This document shows positions 52,155 through 61,482 of a DNA stretch of 64,000 nucleotides, piece by piece. A program made the position numbers and the translations under genes. Source of the DNA: an uncultured Oscillospiraceae bacterium (lineage in GTDB: Bacteria > Bacillota > Clostridia > Oscillospirales > Oscillospiraceae); NCBI GenBank assembly GCA_910588135.1, contig CAJUOT010000004.1, positions 25,809 to 89,808 on the forward strand, given 5' to 3'. The notes under the pieces were generated by a model. It saw only the letters and a program-made list of their open reading frames with translations, made no database searches and was not told the origin of the DNA. The first letter of the stretch is position 1. The number at the start of each line of letters is the position of its first letter.

Positions 52155-52745
52155 TTACGACGGCTCCGCGCTTCCCAGCAGGTCCACGCCAAATTCGCCC
52201 AGCATACGGCCCAGCCGGAACACCGGCAGGCCCATCACGTTGCAGTAGTCCCCCCGGATGCCGCTGACCAGCAGCGCCCCGCGTCCCTGGATGCCGTAGG
52301 CCCCGGCCTTGTCCATGGGCTCGCCGGTGGCGACGTAGGCCCGAATCTCCTCCGGCCCGACGTCCCGGAAGGCGACGGCGGTCTCCTCGTGCTCCGTGAG
52401 CGCCCTGTCCCCCCGGACCACCGTGACGCCGGTGTACACATGGTGCTCCCGGCCCGACAGGGCGGACAGCATGGCGAAGGCGTCCGCCTCACTGCGGGGC
52501 TTGCCCAGCACCGCCCCGTCCAGGGCCACCACCGTGTCGGCGGCGATGACCAGGCTGCCCGCGGGGACCCTGCCGGCCACCGCCTGGGCCTTGCGCCGGG
52601 ACAGCCGCTCCACCATGTCCGCCGGGGAGAGCCCGGCCTCCACGGATTCATCCACATCGGGAGAGACAATGTGGAACTCCCGTATGCCGATCCGCTCCAG
52701 CAGCTCCCGCCGCCGGGGGGAATTTGATGCCAGTATGATGTTCAT
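52155..52745 (-). CDS. maf: Maf-type nucleotide pyrophosphatase
   Basis: 196 residues. LASNSPRRRELL, SPDVDESV, IAADTVVALDG and KAGAYGIQGRGA are the Maf signatures. It hydrolyses modified or non-canonical UTP/dTTP and is linked to septum control. GGAGGA precedes the ATG, just after repeat C3. Usually next to mreBCD, as here. Confidence 0.95.
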   Translation of the reverse strand: MNIILASNSPRRRELLERIGIREFHIVSPDVDESVEAGLSPADMVERLSRRKAQAVAGRVPAGSLVIAADTVVALDGAVLGKPRSEADAFAMLSALSGREHHVYTGVTVVRGDRALTEHEETAVAFRDVGPEEIRAYVATGEPMDKAGAYGIQGRGALLVSGIRGDYCNVMGLPVFRLGRMLGEFGVDLLGSAEPS

Positions 52746-52767
52746 CGTGTTCCTCCGCGCTTCTTCT

Positions 52768-52906
52768 TTGTCACGCTGCGAAGCGGCCAGGGCGCTCGGG
52801 CGCTTTCGCTACGACTCGGGCAAACCCAGGCCAGCTTCGCTGGCCCTGGGCTTTCCCCTCGCTCCACTCCAAGCTTCCTCGCTGTCCGCTTCTGCGCGCT
52901 TCTTCT
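52768..52906 (-). repeat. Family C repeat, copy C3 (U32-maf spacer)
   Basis: 139 bp. On the minus strand it runs from the U32 stop (GAAGAAGCGCGCAG) through hairpin GGCCAGCGAAGCTGGCC to AGCGTGACAA. The 13 bp CGCGCTTCTTCTT is repeated at 52756-52768 and 52895-52907, a period of 139 bp, close to the 137 bp of C5. Confidence 0.8.
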
Positions 52907-54991
52907 TCATTCCACGTCCCGGTAATATAAGCCCCGGGTGTAGTTGTTGGGCACGTAGCTCCCCGTCCCCCGGTAGGCGTCCAGCACCTGGGCGCACTCC
53001 ACGCCGTTCTCCGTAGTGAACAGCAGGCGGATGGCGCGCAGTCCGGCCCTTTTCCAGTCCGCCGCCTTGTCCGCCAGAAACACCTTGTTGGCGTTGAGCA
53101 CCTCGTTGCGGCAGCCATAGGCCTTCTCCACCGGGAAACGCACGCCCTTGCGGTCGGTGAGCAGGTTCACGTTGGAGCACACACACTTGCCCGACTGGTT
53201 TTTGACGGCGCAGTTCTCCGTAATCATCAGGGGCAGCCGGCCGTAGGCGATGAGCTCCAGGTCCACCGCCTTGTTCAAATCCCGGATCTGGGCCAGCTTC
53301 AGCTCGAAGGAGGCGGTGAGGGACTGGAAGCCCAACCGCTTGTACTCCTTGATCCCCTGGCTGTTGAACACCTGGAGGCCGAAATCCCCCCGCAGGGCGA
53401 AGCCCAGCTCCCTGCACAGGGGGATCATGGCGAGGCTGCCCACGTAGGCGTCCGCCACCCCCGCCTCTTTGCAGAGTTCCAGCTCCTTCCGCAGCCCGTC
53501 CAGTTCCCGGTCGAAGCAGATCCGGGGCAGCACCGCCGCCACGGGGACGCCCCGGCCGATGGCGGCCTTTACATCATCCGGGCGGGCGGCGATCTCCTCC
53601 GCGGGGAGGGTGATGAGGGCGGGCCGGGCCTTCACCAGCTCGAAGGTCATCTGCCCGGCCCGGCGCAGGGAGACGATGATGTCCGGTTCCCCCCGGTGGT
53701 TTTCGTACCGCGCGCCCATTTTATACTCCCCGTGCCGGCGCTGGGGCAGGGCGGTGCGCTGGCGGGTCAGGCCGTCCAGCACCTGCCGGCGCAGGGAGTT
53801 CAGCGCGGACAGGGGCACCGCCAGCCCGTCCTGCACCAGGGCGCGCACGTCGGCGGCCCGGTAGGGGGTGCCCCCCGTTTTGATGAGCTGGCCCTCCACC
53901 TCCTCCCGGGTGGTGGCGCGGCGGCGGGCCGCCTCGGGGACATTGCCCTCGGCGGTGGCTATGCGGCCCTCCGGATCCTCCACCCCCACGCGGATGGGCT
54001 CGCCCGCGCGGATCAGGGCGTAGAGCTTCACCGGCACGCCGGGGCCCTCCCCCTTCTCATAGGCGGACCGGGCCTGGGCGAAGAGCTCCTTCGGGTTTTT
54101 GGCCTCCTCCCGGACGCCGAACATCTCCGGGCCCTTCTGCCCCGTGAAATAGCCGTCGGTGAAGCCCTGGCGGGAAAACGCCTGCTCCAGGCGGGACAGC
54201 TCCTCCGGGGTGGGCTCCCGGCCGTCCCGCAGGGCGTCGGCGTATACCCGGGTCACAATATAGACGTATTCGGGCCGCTTCATCCGGCCCTCGATCTTGG
54301 CGCTGGCCACCCCCATGTCCCGCAGCTCCCGGAGGTGGCCCGCCAGGGACATATCCTTCAGGGACAGCGGGTGGCCCGCGGCCAGCTCGTCCCCCCAGCC
54401 GTAGGGCAGGCGGCAGGGCTGGGCGCACATTCCCCGGTTGCCGCTGCGGCCCCCGATGACGGAGGACATGAAGCACTGGCCGGAGTAGCACATACACAGC
54501 GCCCCGTGGACGAACACCTCGATCTCGATGGGGGAGCGCTGGCAGATATAGGCGATGTCCCGCCGGGACAGCTCCCGGGCCAGCACCGCCCGGGTGATGC
54601 CCAGGTCGGCGGCCTGCTTCACCCCGTCCAGGCTGTGGAGGGTCATCTGGGTGGAGGCGTGAAGGGGCAGGTCGGGGGCGCACTGGCGCAGGGCGCGCAC
54701 CAGTCCCATGTCCTGCACCAGCACCGCGTCCGCCCCCATCTTCGACGCCTGGACGGCGCAGTCCACCGCCTGGGCCATCTCCCGGTCGGAGCACAGGGTG
54801 TTCAGGGTGAGGTACACCTTCACCCCCCGCAGGTGGCAGTAGGACACCGCGGAGGCGAACTCGTCGGGGGTGAAGTTTTTGGCGCCCCGGCGGGCGTTGA
54901 ATTGTCCGAAGCCGAGGTAGACCGCGTCTGCCCCGGCGCACACCGCCGCGCGCAGCGCCTCCGGGCTGCCGGCGGGGGATAGTATCTCCAT
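52907..54991 (-). CDS. Peptidase U32 family (RlhA-like) protein
   Basis: 694 residues. N-terminal U32 domain MEILSPAGSPEALRAAVCAG with the conserved cysteines CYSGQC and GNRGMCAQPCRLPY, then a long C-terminal DUF3656-type region with CVCSNVNLL. In E. coli RlhA, this architecture is linked to hydroxylation of 23S rRNA C2501; the cysteines would hold an iron-sulfur cluster. Upstream of maf and downstream of zapA, with family C repeats on both sides. Confidence 0.88.
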   Translation of the reverse strand: MEILSPAGSPEALRAAVCAGADAVYLGFGQFNARRGAKNFTPDEFASAVSYCHLRGVKVYLTLNTLCSDREMAQAVDCAVQASKMGADAVLVQDMGLVRALRQCAPDLPLHASTQMTLHSLDGVKQAADLGITRAVLARELSRRDIAYICQRSPIEIEVFVHGALCMCYSGQCFMSSVIGGRSGNRGMCAQPCRLPYGWGDELAAGHPLSLKDMSLAGHLRELRDMGVASAKIEGRMKRPEYVYIVTRVYADALRDGREPTPEELSRLEQAFSRQGFTDGYFTGQKGPEMFGVREEAKNPKELFAQARSAYEKGEGPGVPVKLYALIRAGEPIRVGVEDPEGRIATAEGNVPEAARRRATTREEVEGQLIKTGGTPYRAADVRALVQDGLAVPLSALNSLRRQVLDGLTRQRTALPQRRHGEYKMGARYENHRGEPDIIVSLRRAGQMTFELVKARPALITLPAEEIAARPDDVKAAIGRGVPVAAVLPRICFDRELDGLRKELELCKEAGVADAYVGSLAMIPLCRELGFALRGDFGLQVFNSQGIKEYKRLGFQSLTASFELKLAQIRDLNKAVDLELIAYGRLPLMITENCAVKNQSGKCVCSNVNLLTDRKGVRFPVEKAYGCRNEVLNANKVFLADKAADWKRAGLRAIRLLFTTENGVECAQVLDAYRGTGSYVPNNYTRGLYYRDVE

Positions 54992-55032
54992 GATCGTTCT
55001 CTCGTTTCTGTGGGTATTTTACCGATGATGGA

Positions 55033-55158
55033 CGCGCTTCACCTGTTCGCGACGCGGTTCTAAGCCCTCCGACTCCGGGAAAACCCATCCGGGCCTTTGG
55101 CCCTTCTTGGGCTTTTCCCTCCGCTCCGGGCTTAGCCCGCTGCTCACGACGGTTCAGC
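55033..55158 (-). repeat. Family C repeat, copy C4 (zapA-U32 spacer)
   Basis: On the minus strand it begins AAGCGCTGAACCGTCGTGAG, in line with C1's AAGCGCGGAGCCGTTGTGAG. Hairpin arms AAGCCCGGAGCGGAGGGAAA and TTTTCCCGGAGTCGGAGGGC and the block CGCGTCGCGAACAGGTGAAG follow. The TGA in its first bases is the zapA stop codon. Confidence 0.75.
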
Positions 55159-55468
55159 GCTTTTGCTGAAGCTTGAAAATTTCCCGCTTGGATTCGCTCA
55201 GCTCCGACTTCAGCTTGGAGTTCTCCTCCAGCAGCTCCTTGATCTGGCGGCGCAGGTTCTCCGAGGCGTCCTGCTCCTTGAAGCGCTCGTCGGCGATGTT
55301 GATGGCGGTGAGGACGGCGCAGTCCATCTGGGACACGCCGCCGGCCTTGCCGGTCTCTCTCAGCTTGTCGTTGACATAGGCGGCCACCCGGTGGACATAG
55401 CTCTCATCCTCCGGGGCCAGCAGTGTGTACTTCAGCCCGCCCACGGTGACGGTGACGCGGTTTTGCAT
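55154..55468 (-). CDS. zapA: Cell division protein ZapA
   Basis: 104 residues. The N-terminal ZapA fold (VTVTVGGLKYTLLAPEDESY) is followed by a long C-terminal coiled coil (about 65-104, NLRRQIKELLEENSKLKSEL). It bundles FtsZ filaments. It ends KLQQKR, and the last two codons and stop align with the start of family C repeat C4. Confidence 0.93.
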   Translation of the reverse strand: MQNRVTVTVGGLKYTLLAPEDESYVHRVAAYVNDKLRETGKAGGVSQMDCAVLTAINIADERFKEQDASENLRRQIKELLEENSKLKSELSESKREIFKLQQKR

Positions 55469-55573
55469 GGCGCTCCCTCCTGCACAGTGATTTACCCAAC
55501 ATTATATCACAACGTTGGAAAAAAGGAAATGAAAAAAGTATAAAATCAAGGCAGTTTTTCGCCATCCCGCTCC

Positions 55574-55602
55574 TTGACATCGGGCGCGAAACATGGTACA
55601 GT
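55574..55602 (+). promoter_or_regulatory. Promoter of the Gly T-box operon
   Basis: TTGACA (55574-55579), 17 bp, TACAGT (55597-55602). Confidence 0.85.
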
Positions 55603-55842
55603 GACGGACAAGAAGCACAGACGGAGAACAGTACCCCGCGCACGGGGCATCAGAGAGGGGACGGACGGTGCGAGTCCCCCGAAGGGCGCGGCGGGAAGGC
55701 GCTCCCGAGCCCGGGCAGGAAATGGCCCGGCGGCCCCCGCCGTTACCGGGCAAGAGGGCGCGCCCGTGGGCGCGAATTCAGGTGGGACCGCGGACTGGGA
55801 CAGTTCGCCCTGAGCCAAGGCGGCTCAGGGCGTTTTTGTTTG
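55603..55842 (+). ncRNA. T-box leader, predicted Gly (GGC) specifier
   Basis: Stem I has GGAGAACAGTA on the 5' side and GGGAAGGCGCTCC on the 3' side, giving GGC as the likely specifier. AGAGAGGGGAC / GTCCCC forms the distal part. The antiterminator T-box is AGGTGGGACCGCGG, and a terminator CGCCCTGAGCC / GGCTCAGGGCG with TTTTTGTTT closes the leader. It lies ahead of the acyltransferase and glyS genes. Confidence 0.88.
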
Positions 55843-55858
55843 GAAAGGAGAGGACGGC

Positions 55859-56899
55859 ATGGCGGCGGAAAAGCGCAGGGACCCGGCGCTGGACACAGTG
55901 CGGGCGCTGGCCATTGTGATGGTGCTGGTCATCCACTCGGCGGGGGCGGGGCTGACCGGGTATCCCCCCGGCGCCCCGGACTGGTGGGGCGCCCTGCTGT
56001 GGGGGGCGGCGGCCCGGCCGGCGGTGCCGCTGTTCTTCCTGTGCACCGGGGCGCTGATGCTGGGCCGGGAGGTCACCCCCCGGCGCATCTTCACCCACAA
56101 CCTGCCCCGCATCCTGTGCGCCATGTTCGCCTGGGCCTTCCTCTACCGCCTCGCCGCCCTGGCGGACGATGGGTTCACCCTGGCGGGGCTGTGGGACGCG
56201 GTGAAGCGCACCGTGCTGTTCCAGCACGAGTTCCACTTCTACTTCCTGCATATGCTGATTCTGGTCTATGTTTTTCTGCCTGTGGCGGCGGTGTTCCTGC
56301 GCTCCGCGTCCCGGCGGGAGGTGGAATACCTCCTGGCGGTGTGGGCTGTCACCGGCATCCTCCTGCCAACGCTGGTGCGCTTCTGGCCCTTCACCCTGGT
56401 GGAGCCGCTGGAGCTGCGCTATAAAATGGGCAAGGCCTACTCCTGCATTGGCTACGCCCTGCTGGGCCGCTACCTCCGGCAGTATGGGGACACCATCCCC
56501 CGCCGGTGGTACGGGCTCGCCCTGGGGGGCGGGCTGGCGGTCACCTTCGGCGGCTGCGCGGCGCTCTCCCTGCGGGACGGGGCGCTGAACGACATCTTCC
56601 TAGAGGGGATGTCCCCCGGCCCCATGCTCATGTCCCTGGGGCTGTTCGGCCTGATCCTGACCGGGAAGGGGCTGCCCGGCCGGCTGGCGCGGCCCGTGGA
56701 ACGGCTGGCGCGGGCGTCCTTCTGCATCTATCTGGTGCACATCCTGTTCCAGCGGCTGTTCCTCCGGCTGGGGTTCAGCGCCGGGGCCTCCCCCTGCCTG
56801 GTGTGGGTCCCCGCGGTGTCCCTGCTGCTGCTGGTCACGGGATGGCTCACCTGGGAGGTGCTGCGCCGCATCCCCATTGTGAGAACCTATCTTGTCTGA
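55859..56899 (+). CDS. Acyltransferase family 3 (OafA/WecH-like) membrane protein
   Basis: 346 residues, about ten membrane helices. It starts RRDPALDTVRALAIVMVLVI with the catalytic-type His in VIHSAGAG; FFLCTGALML and the late FCIYLVHILFQRLFLRLG are typical of AT3 proteins that O-acetylate cell-surface sugars. AAAGGAGAGG precedes the ATG. It sits directly after the Gly T-box and 36 bases before glyS, so it should be induced when charged tRNA-Gly is scarce. The surface target is unknown. Confidence 0.9.
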   Translation: MAAEKRRDPALDTVRALAIVMVLVIHSAGAGLTGYPPGAPDWWGALLWGAAARPAVPLFFLCTGALMLGREVTPRRIFTHNLPRILCAMFAWAFLYRLAALADDGFTLAGLWDAVKRTVLFQHEFHFYFLHMLILVYVFLPVAAVFLRSASRREVEYLLAVWAVTGILLPTLVRFWPFTLVEPLELRYKMGKAYSCIGYALLGRYLRQYGDTIPRRWYGLALGGGLAVTFGGCAALSLRDGALNDIFLEGMSPGPMLMSLGLFGLILTGKGLPGRLARPVERLARASFCIYLVHILFQRLFLRLGFSAGASPCLVWVPAVSLLLLVTGWLTWEVLRRIPIVRTYLV

Positions 56900-56935
56900 A
56901 CCGAGCCAACTCAATATAAAGGAGCGTTCCGTCTT

Positions 56936-58360
56936 ATGAAAAACAGCGAGAAGAGCATGGAAAAAATTGTGGCCCTGTGCAAGGGCCGGGGCTTCATCTT
57001 CGCCGGGTCCGAAATTTACGGCGGCCTGGCCAACACCTGGGACTACGGCCCCCTGGGGGTGGAGCTGAAGAACAACGTGAAAAAGGCCTGGTGGAAGAAG
57101 TTCGTCCAGGAGAATCCCTACAACGTGGGGCTGGACGCCGCCATTCTCATGAACCCCCAGGTGTGGGTGGCCTCCGGCCACGTGGGCGGCTTCTCCGATC
57201 CCCTCATGGACTGCAAGGAGTGCCACGAGCGCTTCCGCGCCGACAAGGTCATCGAGGACTGGTGCCAGGAGAACCACTTCGACCTGGGCCGCAGCGTGGA
57301 CGCCATGAGCCAGCAGGAGATGAAGGCCTTCGTTGATGAGCACCAGATCGCCTGCCCCACCTGCGGCAAGTTCAACTGGACGGACATCCGGCAGTTCAAC
57401 CTGATGTTCAAGACCTTCCAGGGGGTCACCGAGGACGCCAAGAACACCGTCTACCTCCGCCCCGAGACCGCCCAGGGCATCTTCACCAACTTTGTCAACG
57501 TCCAGCGCTCCACCCGGCGGAAGCTGCCCTTCGGCGTGTGCCAGATCGGCAAGTCCTTCCGCAACGAGATCACCCCGGGCAACTTCATCTTCCGCACCCG
57601 GGAGTTCGAGCAGATGGAGCTGGAGTTCTTCTGCCAGCCGGGGACGGAGCTGGAGTGGTTCGCCTACTGGAAGAACTTCTGCCACCAGTGGCTGCTGGGC
57701 CTGGGCATCCAGGAAGAGAACCTGCGCCTGCGGGACCACGACCCCGAGGAGCTGTCCCACTACTCCAACGCCACCACCGACTTCGAGTTCGCCTTCCCCT
57801 TCACCGACTGGGGCGAGCTGTGGGGGGTGGCCAGCCGGACCGACTTCGACCTCACCGCCCACCAGAACACCTCCGGCAAGGACCTGACCTACTACGACCA
57901 GGAGAAAAACGAGCACTATATCCCCTACGTGATCGAGCCCTCCCTGGGGGTGGAGCGGATGCTGCTGGCCTTCCTGTGCAACGCCTACGACGAGGAGGTG
58001 GTGGACGAGGCCAAAAACGACGTGCGCACCGTGCTGCGCCTGCACCCCGCCCTGGCCCCCTACAAGTGCGCGGTGCTGCCCCTGTCCAAGAAGCTGGGGG
58101 ACAAGGCAAAGGAGATCCAGGGGGAGCTGTCCAAGTACTTCATGGTGGACTTCGACGACGCCGGCTCCATCGGCAAGCGCTACCGCCGCCAGGACGAGAT
58201 CGGCACGCCCTACTGCATTACCGTGGACTTCGCCACCGTGGGGGACGGCGAGAACGAGGCGGACCACGCCGTCACCATCCGGGACCGGGACACCATGGAA
58301 CAGGTGCGCGTGCCCATCGACCAGCTCAAGGGCTGGCTGGACCAGAAACTGGCTTATTAA
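56936..58360 (+). CDS. glyS: Glycyl-tRNA synthetase (alpha2 type)
   Basis: 474 residues, a single-chain class II GlyRS as in Bacillota relatives and eukaryotes rather than the alpha2beta2 form. [20 protein letters not shown], motif 2 [20 protein letters not shown] and motif 3 [12 protein letters not shown] are visible, and zinc-like cysteines are seen at CKECH and CPTCGKF. The C-terminal anticodon domain begins near [16 protein letters not shown] precedes the ATG. Second gene of the Gly T-box operon. Confidence 0.97.
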   Translation: MKNSEKSMEKIVALCKGRGFIFAGSEIYGGLANTWDYGPLGVELKNNVKKAWWKKFVQENPYNVGLDAAILMNPQVWVASGHVGGFSDPLMDCKECHERFRADKVIEDWCQENHFDLGRSVDAMSQQEMKAFVDEHQIACPTCGKFNWTDIRQFNLMFKTFQGVTEDAKNTVYLRPETAQGIFTNFVNVQRSTRRKLPFGVCQIGKSFRNEITPGNFIFRTREFEQMELEFFCQPGTELEWFAYWKNFCHQWLLGLGIQEENLRLRDHDPEELSHYSNATTDFEFAFPFTDWGELWGVASRTDFDLTAHQNTSGKDLTYYDQEKNEHYIPYVIEPSLGVERMLLAFLCNAYDEEVVDEAKNDVRTVLRLHPALAPYKCAVLPLSKKLGDKAKEIQGELSKYFMVDFDDAGSIGKRYRRQDEIGTPYCITVDFATVGDGENEADHAVTIRDRDTMEQVRVPIDQLKGWLDQKLAY

Positions 58361-58407
58361 AATTGTGTAAAAAAACGGCCGTCCCCGGTGCAAACCGGGG
58401 GCGGCTG

Positions 58408-58416
58408 TGCTATACT
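58408..58416 (+). promoter_or_regulatory. Extended -10 before the LtaS-like gene
   Basis: TGCTATACT with a weak -35-like GTGCAA 17 bases upstream, inside the loop of a G/C hairpin (58378-58405) that follows glyS. Confidence 0.45.
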
Positions 58417-58457
58417 GGGCGAAACGGAAGAGAACCTAGAGAAATGGGGAACGCTTG

Positions 58458-60332
58458 ATGAAACGCTTTTTTTCCTGCTTCCTGTTCCAGACCCGGCCGG
58501 AGGACGGCCTGTCCCGGGGCCGCCGGGTTTTGTTCTGGCTGTGGAACGCGGCCGTGACCGCCGCGGGGGCCGCCGCGGTAGGGCTGGCCTCCCTGCTGCT
58601 GGCCACGGGCAGCTGCAGCGCCCGGCTGCTGTTTGTGGACTACCTGTGCCACCCGGTGCTGCTCCTGCTCAACCTGCTGCCCCCCCTGCTGCTGACGGCG
58701 CTGCTGTATGCCGCCGCCGGCCGGGCCTGGCTGGCCTGCCTGCTGGCCGCGCTGCCGGTGTTGGGGCTGTCCGTGGGCAACTATTACAAGCTCGCCTTCC
58801 GGGACGACCCCGTCATCGCCTCCGACCTGCTCATTCTGGGGGAGGCGGGCAAGATGGCGGGGCAGTACCACCTGTTCCTCTCCCCCAAGTTGGCGCTGGC
58901 GCTGCTGGGCGCCGCGGCGGGCATCGCCCTGCCGGCCCTCTTCGCCCGGGGCAGGCCTGGGCGGGGCGCCCGGGCGGGGACCGCCGCCGCCGCGCTGGCC
59001 CTGTCCGCCGCCCTGATCCCGGTATACGGCAGCGACAGGGTGTACAGCGAGAACACCAACCTCGGGCATCTGAACCAGTGGTCGTCCACCCACCAGTATG
59101 TCTCCCGGGGGCTGCTTTACCCCTTCCTCCACAGCGTGAAGGACGCCATGCCCAACCCGCCGGAGGGCTACTCGGAACAGGAGGCCGCCGCCCTGCTGGC
59201 CGGGTATGAGGACGGGGAGATCCCGGAGAACAAAAAGGTGAACATCGTGGGGGTGATGCTGGAGGCCTTCGCCGACCTGTCGGTATACGACAGCATCGAG
59301 TTCCAGAAGGACGTGTACGCCAAGTACCACGCCCTGGAGGCGGAGAGCTACACGGGGAACCTGCTGACCAACATCTTCGCCGGGGGCACGGTGGACACCG
59401 AGCGGGCCTTTCTCACCGGGATGGCCCCCAGCGACAATAATTACCGGGGAAACACCTCGTCCTACCCGTGGTATTTGAAGAGCCAGGGCTACCAGACCTC
59501 GGGCGACCACCCCAGCAACAACTGGTTTTACAACCGGCTGAACGTCAACGCCTACCTGGGCTTTGACGAGTACCGCTTCAGCGAGGACCACTACAAGGTG
59601 CTGGCCGGGGCGGACACCGCCTTCGACAACCTGTTCTTCTCGGAGCTGACCAGTTCGGTGCTGGAGAAAACGGGAAGCGGCGCGCCCCAGTTCTCCTTTT
59701 CCGTGTCCTACCAGGGGCACGGGCCGTACAGCACCGACGTGTGCTGGTGGGGCGGGGTGGACGACTTCGTGGGCAACCACGACCTGCCCCAGGAGCAGCG
59801 CACCATCCTGGCCAACTACCTGGGGTCGGTGATGAGCACGCAGTACTACCTGTCTGAAATGGTGGACGCCTTCCGGGCCTGCGAGGAGCCCATCGTGGTG
59901 GTGGCGTTCGGCGACCACAAGCCCTGGCTGGGCAACGGCAACGCGGTGTATGACGCCCTGGGCATCGACCTGTCCCGTATGTCAACGGACAGCTTCTACC
60001 ATTACTGGGGTACCCGCTACCTCATCTGGGCCAACGACGCGGCCAGGGAGGCCATCGGCCACGACATGACGGGGGTGGGGCCGGACCTCTCCCCCTGCTT
60101 CCTGATGAGCGAGCTGTTCGCGCAGCTGGGCTGGGAGGGGGACGCCTATATGCAGGCGGTGGAGCCCTGCCGGCAGGCGCTGCCCATGATCCACAACGGC
60201 GGGATGTGCCTCACGAGCGGGGGAGAGCTGGTCCGGGCCGCGGACCTGGATGGGGAGCGGGCGGAGCTGGTGCGCCGGTTCCGGAACCTGGAGTACTACC
60301 GCGCCCACCATTTTTCCGGAAAAACAGGCTGA
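58458..60332 (+). CDS. LtaS-family phosphoglycerol transferase
   Basis: 624 residues from the ATG at 58458 (GGGGA seven bases upstream). Five N-terminal membrane helices (about 22-190) precede an extracellular sulfatase-fold domain. Metal and catalytic residues: Glu in VMLEAF, nucleophile Thr in AGGTVDTER, and VAFGDHKPW. It polymerises glycerol phosphate on glycolipid (lipoteichoic acid) or modifies surface glycans. It is a single gene. A 14-base piece at its 3' end (AAAAACAGGCTGAT) recurs 50 bases downstream. Confidence 0.92.
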   Translation: MKRFFSCFLFQTRPEDGLSRGRRVLFWLWNAAVTAAGAAAVGLASLLLATGSCSARLLFVDYLCHPVLLLLNLLPPLLLTALLYAAAGRAWLACLLAALPVLGLSVGNYYKLAFRDDPVIASDLLILGEAGKMAGQYHLFLSPKLALALLGAAAGIALPALFARGRPGRGARAGTAAAALALSAALIPVYGSDRVYSENTNLGHLNQWSSTHQYVSRGLLYPFLHSVKDAMPNPPEGYSEQEAAALLAGYEDGEIPENKKVNIVGVMLEAFADLSVYDSIEFQKDVYAKYHALEAESYTGNLLTNIFAGGTVDTERAFLTGMAPSDNNYRGNTSSYPWYLKSQGYQTSGDHPSNNWFYNRLNVNAYLGFDEYRFSEDHYKVLAGADTAFDNLFFSELTSSVLEKTGSGAPQFSFSVSYQGHGPYSTDVCWWGGVDDFVGNHDLPQEQRTILANYLGSVMSTQYYLSEMVDAFRACEEPIVVVAFGDHKPWLGNGNAVYDALGIDLSRMSTDSFYHYWGTRYLIWANDAAREAIGHDMTGVGPDLSPCFLMSELFAQLGWEGDAYMQAVEPCRQALPMIHNGGMCLTSGGELVRAADLDGERAELVRRFRNLEYYRAHHFSGKTG

Positions 60333-60359
60333 TTCTTGAAAAAAGGTGAGGGGAAACGC

Positions 60360-60388
60360 TTGACATTTCAAAAACAGGCTGATATACT
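60360..60388 (+). promoter_or_regulatory. Promoter of rplU-prp-rpmA
   Basis: TTGACA (60360-60365), 17 bp, TATACT (60383-60388). Confidence 0.9.
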
Positions 60389-60486
60389 GTACGGGCCGCA
60401 TTGACTGGGCGTGGTATTTTCCACAGAGAAGAGGGACTTTCCCCGCCCCCGACAGCGAGCCCGTAATAAAGGAAAGGAGTGCAGAT
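60389..60486 (+). ncRNA. Putative L21 leader
   Basis: A leader of about 98 bases in which ACGGGC near the start can pair with GCCCGT before the ribosome site. Internal GAGGGACTTTCCCC forms a hairpin. Its position matches the ribosomal L21 leaders known in Firmicutes; identity with the Rfam family is not established here. Confidence 0.4.
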
Positions 60487-60798
60487 ATGCACGCGATCAT
60501 CGAGACCGGCGGAAAGCAGTACAAGGTGGCCGAGGGCGACACCCTCTACATCGAGAAGCTGAACGTGGAAGCCGGAGAAACCGTCACCTTCGACAAGGTG
60601 CTGGCCGTCCTGGACGGCGACAAGGCCACCTTCGGCGCCCCCGCGGTGGACGGCGCCTCCGTCACCGCCAACGTGGTGAAGAACGGCAAGGGCAAGAAGG
60701 TGCTGGTGTTCAAGTACAAGCCCAAGAAGAATTACCGCCGCCGTCAGGGCCACCGCCAGCCCTATACCAAGGTGGAGATCACCAAGGTCAACGCCTGA
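60487..60798 (+). CDS. rplU: Ribosomal protein bL21
   Basis: 103 residues. [20 protein letters not shown] and the basic tail [20 protein letters not shown] are standard. AAAGGAG precedes the ATG. First of the conserved rplU-prp-rpmA operon. Confidence 0.98.
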   Translation: MHAIIETGGKQYKVAEGDTLYIEKLNVEAGETVTFDKVLAVLDGDKATFGAPAVDGASVTANVVKNGKGKKVLVFKYKPKKNYRRRQGHRQPYTKVEITKVNA

Positions 60799-60809
60799 AG
60801 GGCGCGCGG

Positions 60810-61154
60810 ATGACCACCGTAACCTTCCACAGCGCCGGCGGCCGCATCGACGGCTTCGTGGTGGAGGGCCACAGCGGGTACGCCGAGGCGGGCGCGGACA
60901 TTGTGTGCGCCGCCGTCTCCGCCGCCGTGGGCCTGGCCGAGTGCACCATCAACGAGGTGCTGGGCCTGGGCGCCCCGGTGAAGGCCAGCGAAAGGGACGC
61001 CCGCATCTCCCTCAAGCTCCCCGGCGGGCTGGGCGAGGCCAACGAGCACACCTGCCAGAACCTGCTGGCGGGGCTGATGGTCTACCTCCAGGCCATGGGG
61101 GAGGAATACCCTGAAAATCTCATCGTCCTCATGGAGGATGATGACGAAGCGTGA
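60810..61154 (+). CDS. prp: Ribosomal-processing cysteine protease Prp
   Basis: 114 residues. The catalytic pair is His21 ([10 protein letters not shown]) and Cys33 ([11 protein letters not shown]), 12 residues apart as in Staphylococcus Prp. It removes the N-terminal extension of L27. It lies between rplU and rpmA. The ATG has a weak site (AAGGGCGCGCGG), suggesting coupling to rplU translation. Confidence 0.95.
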   Translation: MTTVTFHSAGGRIDGFVVEGHSGYAEAGADIVCAAVSAAVGLAECTINEVLGLGAPVKASERDARISLKLPGGLGEANEHTCQNLLAGLMVYLQAMGEEYPENLIVLMEDDDEA

Positions 61155-61188
61155 CATTCAACCTTTGACAGAAAGGACGGAAACGACT

Positions 61189-61473
61189 ATGCTGAAGCTC
61201 AACATCCAGTTCTTCGCCCACAAAAAGGGCGGCGGCTCCACCAAGAACGGCCGCGACTCCCAGGCCAAGCGCCTGGGCGTGAAGCGCGGCGACGGCCAGT
61301 TCGTGCTGGCGGGCAACATCCTGGTGCGTCAGCGCGGCACCCATATCCACCCCGGCGTCAATGTGGGCAAGGGCAGCGACGATACCCTGTTCGCCCTCAA
61401 GGACGGCAAGGTGAAGTTCGAGCGCCTGGGCAAGGATCGCAAGCAGGTTTCTATTGTTGAAATCGCCCAGTAA
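61189..61473 (+). CDS. rpmA: Ribosomal protein bL27, Prp-cleaved form
   Basis: 94 residues. MLKLNIQFF precedes [15 protein letters not shown]: the nine-residue extension with the QFF/A cleavage site fits the Prp gene directly upstream. The mature N-terminus reaches the peptidyl-transferase centre. GAAAGGACGG precedes the ATG. Followed by a terminator. Confidence 0.98.
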   Translation: MLKLNIQFFAHKKGGGSTKNGRDSQAKRLGVKRGDGQFVLAGNILVRQRGTHIHPGVNVGKGSDDTLFALKDGKVKFERLGKDRKQVSIVEIAQ

Positions 61474-61482
61474 GAATGCCTG

